Shown: positions 1 to 6,584 of the stretch, one piece after another | Position numbering within the stretch: position 1 is the first letter of the stretch | Layout of the letters: the number at the start of each line of letters is the position of its first letter | Assembly: GCA_900752475.1 (NCBI GenBank) | Contig: CAADVJ010000168.1 | Span: 1 to 6,621, forward strand | Reading direction: 5' to 3' | DNA from: an uncultured Collinsella sp. | GTDB lineage: Bacteria > Actinomycetota > Coriobacteriia > Coriobacteriales > Coriobacteriaceae | DNA length: 6,621 bases | Translations under genes and position numbers: made by a program | Notes under the pieces: model-generated | Told to the model about the DNA's origin: nothing | Database searches by the model: none | What the model saw: the letters and a program-made list of their open reading frames with translations, nothing else

Positions 1-720
<720 letters not shown>

Positions 721-848
721 GGTATCCCCCGTTGTTAGCCTCGTACTACTTTATGAGCGTAATAGTAAACCATGGCGAACTATTTTGGAGCGAGGCCGGG
801 GATTTATTTCAGACCAGTCATTGGGGACGTTCTTAAATGACTAGGTGG
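721..848. other. Intergenic spacer between two minus-strand transport units
   Basis: This 128-bp spacer separates the stop of the ABC-2 operon from the start of the MacB-like ATPase. It is visibly AT-richer than the genes beside it. It must hold the minus-strand promoter of the ATPase gene unless that gene is reached by read-through. Only poor -10-like matches are visible (for example TACTAT or CATAAA read on the minus strand), none with a good -35 box, so no promoter is called. The one clear structure is the hairpin at 816-842. Confidence 0.6.
816..842. repeat. Perfect 7-bp inverted repeat (hairpin) after the ABC-2 operon
   Basis: AGTCATT (816-822) and AATGACT (836-842) are exact reverse complements around a 13-base loop. 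The structure lies 6 bases beyond the stop codon of the last exporter gene, where an operon terminator would be expected. No T-run follows on either strand, so it is not a standard rho-independent terminator. It could be a weak or factor-dependent terminator, an RNA-end stabiliser, or a copy of a small dispersed palindromic repeat. The loop includes TTGGGGACG (821-829), a 9-mer that also occurs reverse-complemented at 6395-6403. Confidence 0.5.
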
Positions 849-2054
849 CTAGGCGTGGGATTTGGTGCGTGCGAGGGCGAGGCCTGCGGCGGCGATGGCC
901 ACGGCGAAGAGTGCCGTGACGCCCAGGTCGCAGGCGATGTCGCCCAGCACGGTGGACGTTAAATCCGAGGCGAGTGCCTTGCTGATCGCGTCGTTCACCC
1001 AATATGTCGGCACAAAATGCGCCACGGTCTGCACGGCCGAGCCCATGAGCGACAGCGGCATCCAGGCGCCGCCCAAAAACGTCATGAGCATGCCAAGCAG
1101 GTTGCCCACGCCGTTGAGCAGTTCCTCGCGCGCGCCCAAGCTCGACAACGTAAAGCCAACGGCCAGAGGCGTGCACGCCAGGGCAAACGTCGCCGCCAGC
1201 GCCAGACACACACGACCCACGCCGACCTCAGCGACCGCGCCGGCAAAGCCCACGACACCCATCATGCTCGACACAAACCAGATGCAGACGGTGAGCACGG
1301 CGGCGGCGGCAAACACGGCAAGCGAACGTTGGCGCTCGGAGACCGGGCCGGCCTCCATGCGGCGCTCGCGCTCGGGCTCGTTCATGCCCGAGAACACCAG
1401 TCCCACCGACACGATGACCGACGAGATGATCGCGTACGCGCCAAAGTTGAAGTACGACTCGAGCGTGGCGGCGGCAGTCGAGTCGACCTTGACCTGCTCG
1501 ATCTGGACCTCCGCGCGCTCGGTGGCCGCGTGTTCGGCAGCCTTGGCGACGTCACCGTTGGAGGCAGCAGGCTCAAGTGCGGCCGCAGCGCCCGCGAGCG
1601 AGATCCAGCGCGAGGCCTCGGCAGACGAAAGCGCCGCCGCCATGGTGCCGGCACCGTAGGTCACATCGAGCTTGGGCAGGGACTCCCCCACGCGGGCGGC
1701 TGCAACAAGGTCGCCCTCAAACCCCTCCGGGATAAAGAACACGCAATCGGCGCTACCCTTGGCGCTGTTGCTCTTGGAGAGCGCGTCCGCGAGGTCGTAG
1801 GTGCCGTCGCCGACGCCCGTGACCAGCTCAAAGCGCGAACCCAGATGCTTGGTAAGCGCACGCGAAAGGTCGCTGTCATCGCGGTCGACCACGACCACGT
1901 TGGCATCGTAGGGCTTGTACTCGGTGAGCTGCGACGAGTTCCAGCTCACCGATGCCGCGATGAATACACCCATGAGCGAAATGAACACCGTGTAGATGAG
2001 CAGATAGAGCGGGTGCGCGAGCGCCATGCGAAGCGCAGTCTTAAAGGTGCTCAT
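849..2054 (-). CDS. ABC-2 type transporter permease (second permease of the exporter)
   Basis: Membrane subunit of an ABC-2 exporter, 401 residues. Predicted topology: one N-terminal transmembrane segment (about 14-35), a large extracytoplasmic domain (about 36-200), then five hydrophobic segments (about 203-225, 244-268, 280-305, 313-336, 372-396). This is the usual layout of the long ABC-2 membrane family. The stretch GGAWMPLSLMGSAVQTVAHF with the following PTYWVNDAI (328-356) is a recognisable family block. The frame can be extended to a TTG at 2069, but ATG 2054 is preferred because AAGGAG (2060-2065) sits 5 bases before it. The gene then overlaps the upstream permease by 14 bases, suggesting translational coupling. 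It most likely pairs with that permease as a heterodimer. It is the last gene of the operon. Confidence 0.92.
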   Translation of the reverse strand: MSTFKTALRMALAHPLYLLIYTVFISLMGVFIAASVSWNSSQLTEYKPYDANVVVVDRDDSDLSRALTKHLGSRFELVTGVGDGTYDLADALSKSNSAKGSADCVFFIPEGFEGDLVAAARVGESLPKLDVTYGAGTMAAALSSAEASRWISLAGAAAALEPAASNGDVAKAAEHAATERAEVQIEQVKVDSTAAATLESYFNFGAYAIISSVIVSVGLVFSGMNEPERERRMEAGPVSERQRSLAVFAAAAVLTVCIWFVSSMMGVVGFAGAVAEVGVGRVCLALAATFALACTPLAVGFTLSSLGAREELLNGVGNLLGMLMTFLGGAWMPLSLMGSAVQTVAHFVPTYWVNDAISKALASDLTSTVLGDIACDLGVTALFAVAIAAAGLALARTKSHA

Positions 2055-3228
2055 AGCGGCTCCTTCCAAAGATCAGCGTGGCGGCGGCAACGAACAGCAG
2101 CGCCATAAGGACCAGCGCGCCAGTGCGAACGACAAAGGGGCCCAGGTCCTCAAAGAAATACAGGCGGTTGAACATGTCGCAGATGAGCTTGACGGGGTTG
2201 AGCCAGCACTCGGCCGGGCAGGCGCGGGCGACGTCGTCGGCAAGCGCCATCGCCGGCTCGCCGTAGAGGCCGGCGAACAGGGCGCACGTGGTGGCAAAGC
2301 CCGTGAGGATGCCGGACTTGGACGCCTTGCCGCCCTTAACGGGAAGCGTGCCCACAAAGAGTCCCAGGCCCGTGGCGGCAAGCGCGGAAGCGGCGCCGCC
2401 CACCAGACACAGCCCCTCGCGCCCGCCAAAGTCGACGCCCACGACCAGGCGCACGTAGCCGATTGCGATCGCCATCGAGGCGAAGGAAACCAGCCACGAG
2501 CCGACAAAGATGCCGGCCAGCGACGCCGTCTTGGAAAGACCGCCCACGCAGCGACGCGCGCCGAGGCCCGACAGATTGGGTTGTAAATCGACGACGCTCA
2601 AGGCGGCAAACTCGGCAGACATCATCGCGACCAGACCAAAGAGCGCATAGTAGTAGATGACCGTGCCATCGGGCGTGGTGCGTGTCAGGCTTACGCGGCG
2701 GGTTCCGCCCTCGAGCGACAGGGCGCGCGCAACCGCCTCCGGGTCGGCGAGCGCCGCCGGGTTGTCCTGGGAAATCTGGCGCATGAGCTCGGCATTTTGC
2801 GTATACGAGCTTGCCACCGTCTCCAGAATGCTGCGGTCGGTGAGCACGGACGAGGCACGCGAGTTGTCATAGCTCGAAAGCAACGTGAGTTTGGGCGTGC
2901 CCGCGTCGTCGACCGTATAGATGCCCGCAACCTCGCCGAACTTGAGCGCTTTGCGCGCGGCAGCCAAGTCTTCGTACTCGCTCACATCGAGCAGCTGATT
3001 CTCGCCTTCCTTGGCAAGCGACGTCGCCACACCCTTAAAGGTCGAAGCGTCCCAAGCCTCGTCCGCCACGACGGCAACCGGCACCGGGTCGATCTTGCCG
3101 TCGGAGCTGAGGTTCGCAAACATAAACATGAACATCGTGGAAAGTGCGATGGGAAAGAAAGCGCCCCAGACCCACGTGCTCGGCCGGCGCAGCAGCGTCT
3201 TGACCGTAGTGATGATGGTGTTGAACAT
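2041..3228 (-). CDS. ABC-2 type transporter permease (first permease of the exporter)
   Basis: Membrane subunit of the same ABC-2 exporter, 395 residues. One transmembrane segment (about 18-39) is followed by an extracytoplasmic domain (about 40-188) and five further hydrophobic segments (about 190-213, 234-263, 272-293, 306-322, 366-387). The block around NPVKLICDMFNRLYFFED (344-361), just before the last helix, is typical of ABC-2 permeases paired with a DEPTVAVDPQSR-type ATPase. Start ATG 3228 is supported by AGGGGG (3234-3239), which overlaps the stop codon of the ATPase gene; the gap between the two genes is 9 bases. The two permeases share topology but differ in sequence, so a heterodimer is more likely than two homodimers. 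The large outer domain may contact the substrate; this is inference. Confidence 0.92.
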   Translation of the reverse strand: MFNTIITTVKTLLRRPSTWVWGAFFPIALSTMFMFMFANLSSDGKIDPVPVAVVADEAWDASTFKGVATSLAKEGENQLLDVSEYEDLAAARKALKFGEVAGIYTVDDAGTPKLTLLSSYDNSRASSVLTDRSILETVASSYTQNAELMRQISQDNPAALADPEAVARALSLEGGTRRVSLTRTTPDGTVIYYYALFGLVAMMSAEFAALSVVDLQPNLSGLGARRCVGGLSKTASLAGIFVGSWLVSFASMAIAIGYVRLVVGVDFGGREGLCLVGGAASALAATGLGLFVGTLPVKGGKASKSGILTGFATTCALFAGLYGEPAMALADDVARACPAECWLNPVKLICDMFNRLYFFEDLGPFVVRTGALVLMALLFVAAATLIFGRSRYEHL

Positions 3229-3237
3229 GACTGCCCC

Positions 3238-4176
3238 CTAGTCGCGCAGCTCGCGGCCGGTGATCTCGAGGAACACGTCGTTGAGGGTCGGCGGCTCGCT
3301 CCACACGCGGCCGAGCGCCACATCGGCGGCGCGCAGCGTGTCGAGGATGTCGACCAAATTGTGCGGGCTCGCTTCGCAGGTGCAGACGAGCTCGCCGCCG
3401 GACAGCTCAACCGAAAGCACGTGCTCGAGGGCGCGCAGCCGCTCGACCGTGGCGGTCTCGACGGCGCCGACCTCGACAGTCACGCGCTCGCCCATTTGAA
3501 TCATGCGTTTGAGCTCGTCATTGGTGCCCTGCGCCAGCACACGTCCGCCGTCCATGATCATGATGCGGCTGCAAATCTGCTCGACTTCCTCCATGTAATG
3601 GCTGGTATACACCACCGTGGCGCCCTCGTCGCGCAGGCGGCAGATGCCCTCCAGGATGGCGTTGCGGCTCTGCGGGTCGACCGCCACCGTGGGCTCGTCA
3701 AAGAAGATGAGCTCGGGCTTGTGCGCGATACCGCAGGCGATGTTGAGGCGACGCGCCAGGCCGCCCGAGAGCTTGCCGGGGCGGAACTTGGCAAAGTCGC
3801 CCAGCCCGACAAAGTCGATCGCCTCGTCCACCAGCGCGCGGCGGCGCTTGCGGTCGTTAACGTAGAGGCTGCAGAAATAGTCGATGTTCTCGCGCACCGT
3901 AAGCTCGTCGAACACCGCCACCTGCTGCGGCACCACGCCGATGCGGCGCTTGAGGTCATAGCGGGCGGGCGTCATGGGTTCGCCGAACAGCTCGATGGTG
4001 CCTTTGTCGTAGGCAAGCAGCTGCAGAATACAGTTGATGGACGTGGTCTTGCCCGAGCCGTTGGGGCCCAGCAGGCCAAAGATCTCGCCGGGGGCGATGC
4101 TCAGGTTAAAGTGGTCGAGCGCGATAAGATCGTCGTAGCGCTTGACGAGGTTTTCGACGTGGACGATGTCTGTCAT
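3238..4176 (-). CDS. ABC-2 exporter ATP-binding protein (LnrL/CcmA-like)
   Basis: ATPase subunit of the ABC-2 exporter, 312 residues, first gene of the operon. Motifs in order: Walker A GPNGSGKTT (37-45), Q-loop VVPQQ (81-85), signature LSGGLARR (136-143), Walker B LIFFDEPT (156-163) with catalytic Glu161, D-loop VAVDPQSR (164-171), and switch His193 in TSHYMEE. The DEPTVAVDPQSRN form is typical of drug and antibiotic exporters with two separate ABC-2 permeases. About 85 residues beyond the ATPase core (228-312) form the C-terminal domain usual in this group. A longer frame begins at GTG 4242, but ATG 4176 has GGAAGG (4185-4190) 8 bases before it and matches the usual family N-terminus. Transcription diverges from the kinase gene, so control by the adjacent two-component system is likely. 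Confidence 0.95.
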   Translation of the reverse strand: MTDIVHVENLVKRYDDLIALDHFNLSIAPGEIFGLLGPNGSGKTTSINCILQLLAYDKGTIELFGEPMTPARYDLKRRIGVVPQQVAVFDELTVRENIDYFCSLYVNDRKRRRALVDEAIDFVGLGDFAKFRPGKLSGGLARRLNIACGIAHKPELIFFDEPTVAVDPQSRNAILEGICRLRDEGATVVYTSHYMEEVEQICSRIMIMDGGRVLAQGTNDELKRMIQMGERVTVEVGAVETATVERLRALEHVLSVELSGGELVCTCEASPHNLVDILDTLRAADVALGRVWSEPPTLNDVFLEITGRELRD

Positions 4177-4252
4177 GAGGCGGCCCTTCCGTTGATTGCG
4201 GCCCGGTACGATTGCATCATCGCAGGAGCCGCCGGCGCGCACCAGTGAGCTT

Positions 4253-4330
4253 TGTCACGAGTGCGGGGGCTCGGTCGCGTGGCCCGCTGACGCGACCGCC
4301 CCACCGTGCGGGAGGAATGTCACGGTTGCG
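4253..4330 (+). promoter_or_regulatory. Pair of TGTCACG direct repeats, candidate regulator sites
   Basis: TGTCACGagTGCG (4253-4265) and TGTCACGgtTGCG (4318-4330) match at 11 of 13 bases in the same orientation. Their starts are 65 bases apart, and they flank the inverted repeat at 4272-4298. They lie in the divergent region between exporter and kinase, where the response regulator is expected to bind. The sequence shows the repeats only; regulator binding is inference. Confidence 0.3.
4272..4298. promoter_or_regulatory. Perfect 9-bp inverted repeat, candidate operator
   Basis: CGGTCGCGT (4272-4280) and ACGCGACCG (4290-4298) are exact reverse complements with a 9-base spacer. GGGGC/GCCCC flanks continue the symmetry after a 2-base bulge. 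The site lies near the middle of the divergent region, 91 bases before the proposed kinase transcript start (4376) and 96 bases before the exporter ATG. A dimeric NarL/LuxR-type regulator could bind here. As RNA it could also form a GC-rich hairpin in the exporter leader, if transcription on the minus strand starts upstream of it. High GC raises the chance of accidental palindromes. Confidence 0.4.
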
Positions 4331-4363
4331 CTAGGCGGCCCCTCCACCACGCGCAGCTTTGCG

Positions 4364-4369
4364 TACAAT
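4364..4369 (+). promoter_or_regulatory. -10 box of the kinase-regulator operon, probably leaderless
   Basis: TACAAT matches the TATAAT consensus at 5 of 6 bases and stands out in GC-rich surroundings. Six bases separate it from ATG 4376, so a transcript starting at the usual distance would begin at the A of the start codon. No -35 box is visible at 16-18 bases upstream, consistent with an activator-dependent promoter or one relying on the -10 element. Confidence 0.55.
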
Positions 4370-4375
4370 ACCCGT

Positions 4376-5521
4376 ATGAACAGGCTTTTCGACAAATCGA
4401 TCGTGCTGGCGTGCTGTATTGCGGCCGCCATGGGTCTTGCCGTGGACGCTCGTCTGGTTGTGGCGTTTTGCCTTGGCATTATTGCCACCTCGCTGGCCGA
4501 GGTCACACAGGGGAAACGCACCCGACGCGCAAGCGAGGCAGCGAGCTACGCCTGCATCATCGCGGCTTTCTTCGTGCCGCCGTTTGTGCCGTTTGCGCCT
4601 CTCGCCCTCTATGACATCGCGCGACGCGTGCGCCGCGAACGCATCTGGCCCGCGCTGGCGATTGGCGCCGTGTTTGTCTGCGCGCTTGTCGCGGACCTTC
4701 GCGGCGGCGCGCTCACCACCCGAACGCTGCTGCTAACCACCATCCTTTCGGTCGCCGCCACGTTGCTGTCGCTGCGCACCGCGCAGCTGGAGCGCGAACA
4801 GGAACGCATGCGTCGCACCCGCGACAAGCTGCAAGAACGCGCCCTGGCACTCGAGGCACGCAACCGCGACCTCGCCGACCGCCAGGACTACGAAGTCGAG
4901 CTCGCGACGCTCGCCGAACGCGCCCGCATCGCGCGCGAGATCCACGATAACGTCGGGCACCAGCTCACGCGCGCCTCACTGCAGGCCGAAGCCCTACGCG
5001 TGGTCCACGCCGACGAGCCTGGCGTCGCCGCCGATTTCGCCGACGTTAAACGCACGGTTGACGAGGCGCTCCAGCTTGTGCGCACCAGCGTCCACGCGCT
5101 CAACGACAACGCCGTCGACCTTTCCGTGCAGCTCGAACGCATTGTCGAAGGCACACGCTCGGACGGCGGCCCGCAGATTGAGCTTGAAGTTATGGCCGAA
5201 CATGCGCCCGCAAACGTCGCCAACTGCTTTGCGGCGGTCCTGCGCGAAGCGCTCTCCAATACCATGCGCCACGCTTGCGCCCAGACCGTCACCGTACGGT
5301 GCATGGAGCATCCGTCGTTTTACCAGCTCATTGTTACCGACGATGGCGTGGGTGAGGTCCAAGCAAGCGGCCGCGGCGCTGCGGAGGGCATGGGGCTCGC
5401 CTCCATGCGCGAGCGCGTCGAGGCGCTTGGCGGCACCTTCACCGCCGGCCCGCGCGCCGGCACCGGCGGCTGGCGTGTGTTTGCCACCGTTCCCAAACAG
5501 CAAGGAGATGAGGGCCGATGA
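4376..5521 (+). CDS. Sensor histidine kinase, HisKA_3 / NarX-DesK type
   Basis: Membrane kinase of 381 residues that autophosphorylates and passes phosphate to the regulator encoded next. The N-terminal 135 residues hold four or five hydrophobic segments (about 7-42, 57-80, 92-108, 116-134) joined by short loops, with no sizeable outer sensor domain; it probably senses within or at the membrane. A charged coiled-coil linker follows (137-185). The dimerisation/phosphoacceptor block is AREIHDNVGHQLT (186-198) with His190. The ATPase domain shows the N-box REALSNTMRHA (290-300, Asn295), G1 box TDDGVG (321-326) and G2 box GMGLASMRERVEALGG (338-353). The frame extends upstream to a TTG at 4196, but that would run through the control region. 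ATG 4376 begins a good membrane N-terminus, lacks a Shine-Dalgarno sequence and sits 6 bases after TACAAT, indicating leaderless translation. The end overlaps the regulator start by 4 bases. Confidence 0.93.
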   Translation: MNRLFDKSIVLACCIAAAMGLAVDARLVVAFCLGIIATSLAEVTQGKRTRRASEAASYACIIAAFFVPPFVPFAPLALYDIARRVRRERIWPALAIGAVFVCALVADLRGGALTTRTLLLTTILSVAATLLSLRTAQLEREQERMRRTRDKLQERALALEARNRDLADRQDYEVELATLAERARIAREIHDNVGHQLTRASLQAEALRVVHADEPGVAADFADVKRTVDEALQLVRTSVHALNDNAVDLSVQLERIVEGTRSDGGPQIELEVMAEHAPANVANCFAAVLREALSNTMRHACAQTVTVRCMEHPSFYQLIVTDDGVGEVQASGRGAAEGMGLASMRERVEALGGTFTAGPRAGTGGWRVFATVPKQQGDEGR

Positions 5522-6147
5522 GGCTCATCGTTGTCGACGACGACCGCTTGGTGGTCGATTCGCTCAAGATTATCCTGGGCGCCCAGCCGCAGATCGAAGT
5601 GGTGGGCACCGGTTCCAACGGCAACGATGCGGTGGCGCTCTACGCCGAGCACGCACCCGATATCGCGCTGCTCGACATCCAGATGCCGGGACGCGACGGC
5701 CTTTCGGCCGCACGCGAGATCCTTGAGCACGACCCTGCGGCGCGCGTGGTGTTTCTGACGACGTTCTCGGATGACGAGTACATTGTGTCGGCGCTCAAGC
5801 TGGGCGCCCGCGGCTACCTGATCAAGACCGATGTCGCTGCCATTCCGCCGGCGTTGGCGCAGGTCATGGACGGCAAACGCGTGCTCGAGGGCAAGGCGAT
5901 CGAAGATATCAACTTTGATGGGGCGGACGTCGAGGCCGGCGCGACCCGCCGGCCCGCCGCCTTTGCCGGCCTGACCGACCGCGAGTTCGAAGTCGCCGAG
6001 CTCATCGCCCGCGGCCTCGACAACAAGGAGATCGCTGCCACCGCCTATATGGGCGAAGGCACCGTGCGCAACCACATCAGCTCAATCCTAGCCAAAATGG
6101 GGCTACGCAACCGCACCCAAATCGCCATCGCCTATCTGCGAGGCTAG
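5518..6147 (+). CDS. Two-component response regulator, NarL/FixJ (LuxR HTH) family
   Basis: DNA-binding response regulator of 209 residues, the normal family length. The receiver domain (1-120) has the acidic pocket Asp7-Asp9, phosphoacceptor Asp53 in LLDIQMPGRDG, the conserved Thr pair TT (81-82) and Lys103 in YLIKTD. After a linker (about 125-148) comes a LuxR-type helix-turn-helix: LTDREFEVAELIARGLDNKE (152-171) then GTVRNHISSILAKMGLRNRT (181-200), which contains the recognition helix. ATG 5518 overlaps the kinase stop as ATGA, and AAGGAG (5502-5507) lies 10 bases upstream, inside the kinase gene. It is the cognate partner of the kinase and probably activates the divergent exporter operon through the 4177-4375 region. 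Targets are inferred from position only. Confidence 0.96.
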   Translation: MRLIVVDDDRLVVDSLKIILGAQPQIEVVGTGSNGNDAVALYAEHAPDIALLDIQMPGRDGLSAAREILEHDPAARVVFLTTFSDDEYIVSALKLGARGYLIKTDVAAIPPALAQVMDGKRVLEGKAIEDINFDGADVEAGATRRPAAFAGLTDREFEVAELIARGLDNKEIAATAYMGEGTVRNHISSILAKMGLRNRTQIAIAYLRG

Positions 6148-6177
6148 CCGCTGGCTGCCGCCAATTTGATGCCATTT

Positions 6178-6331
6178 CAAAACTATGCCGGTTTACTACG
6201 ATGAACCGCATATCTCCGACCACGGCAAATTGCGCACTTACAAAACCGCAGGTAGAACACTTGCGATATTTGCAAAAATGCGGGTGTGGTCAGGAATCTC
6301 GGATTCATCGTAGTAAACCGGCATAGTTTTG
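6178..6331 (+). repeat. Palindromic intergenic element, copy 1
   Basis: A 154-bp element bounded by perfect 28-bp inverted repeats (6178-6205 and 6304-6331), starting 30 bases after the regulator stop. Inside the arms lie TACTACG (6194-6200) and its complement CGTAGTA (6309-6315). Further in are the matching pair GACCAC (6218-6223) and GTGGTC (6286-6291), the shorter pair GCAAAT (6225-6230) and ATTTGC (6268-6273), and a central hairpin CGCAGG (6247-6252), 7-base loop, CTTGCG (6260-6265) with one G-T wobble. It could end or stabilise the kinase-regulator mRNA, or be a non-autonomous mobile palindrome. It has no coding capacity and is homologous to copy 2 at 6423-6584. Confidence 0.85.
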
Positions 6332-6422
6332 TTCGGGCGGCCCTGCACGAGTGTCTCCGCCAGCCTCGCGGGACCAAAATGAGCCGTTTTCCTCCGTCCC
6401 CAAGGGATCAGCCGAAACCGCC

Positions 6423-6584
6423 CGCCACGAAATCGGCCCATCTACTACGTTTGACTCAATACCCCCGACCATATCCCCGTTTTCCAGAAAACCGCAGGCG
6501 TTCTACCTGCGGTTTTGTTTTCGCGTTTTTTGGCATGGTTGGGGGTAAGAGGCTAAACGTAGTAGATGGGCCGTTTTCGTGGCG
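6423..6584 (-). repeat. Palindromic intergenic element, copy 2 (inverted)
   Basis: A 162-bp element with 30-bp inverted arms (6423-6452 and 6555-6584) matching at 29 of 30 positions. TACTACG (6443-6449) and CGTAGTA (6558-6564) lie inside the arms. The inner pair TACCCCCGACCAT (6460-6472) and ATGGTTGGGGGTA (6535-6547) matches at 12 of 13, the exception being a G-T wobble on the plus strand. The centre is a perfect 11-bp terminator hairpin. Read as its reverse complement it aligns without gaps to copy 1 over the 122 bp from TACTACG to CGTAGTA, including the identical 18-mer CAAAACCGCAGGTAGAAC at the same offset. Strand is given as minus relative to copy 1. Confidence 0.85.
6488..6531 (+). terminator. 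Rho-independent terminator at the centre of copy 2
   Basis: AAAACCGCAGG (6488-6498) and CCTGCGGTTTT (6506-6516) form a perfect 11-bp stem with the 7-base loop CGTTCTA. On the plus strand it is followed by GTTTT and then a run of six T (6526-6531). The A/T ends of the stem also give a short U-tract on the minus strand, so it may work in both directions. It could stop read-through from the kinase-regulator operon and from any gene converging from the right. Confidence 0.8.

Noticed and set aside
1017..2108. Plus-strand open frame (363 codons) opposite the second permease
   Set aside because: Rich in Arg, His and Gly with no recognisable domain or ribosome site; it mirrors codon bias of the real minus-strand permease gene.
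4216..4221. Minus-strand TGC-GATGAT as an extended -10 box for the exporter operon
   Set aside because: Only 4 of 6 bases match and no -35 box is present at normal spacing; too weak to annotate.
4177..4242. N-terminal extension of the exporter ATPase from GTG 4242
   Set aside because: ABC ATPases of this group begin near MTDIVHVENL; ATG 4176 has its own GGAAGG at good spacing.
2797..4248. Long plus-strand open frame (483 codons) opposite the exporter genes
   Set aside because: The minus strand carries complete ABC ATPase motifs and permease topology with ribosome sites. The plus-strand product is a low-information His/Arg/Ala-rich translation typical of antisense frames in GC-rich DNA.
4196..4375. 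N-terminal extension of the kinase from TTG 4196
   Set aside because: It would translate the control region, gives no family-like sequence, and lacks a ribosome site; ATG 4376 fits the membrane N-terminus and the -10 box.
4306..4614. Small plus-strand frame with ATG 4317 directly after GGGAGGA
   Set aside because: The purine tract is too close to the ATG to act as a ribosome site, and most of the frame overlaps the kinase gene in another phase.
5320..6075. Minus-strand open frame opposite the kinase end and regulator
   Set aside because: The plus strand encodes intact receiver and LuxR helix-turn-helix domains; the minus frame has no recognisable domain.
6178..6584. CRISPR array or insertion sequence as the explanation for the repeats
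   Set aside because: There are only two copies, in opposite orientation, each a large palindrome. There is no regular repeat-spacer pattern, no transposase frame and no convincing target-site duplication beyond a possible TT beside copy 1.
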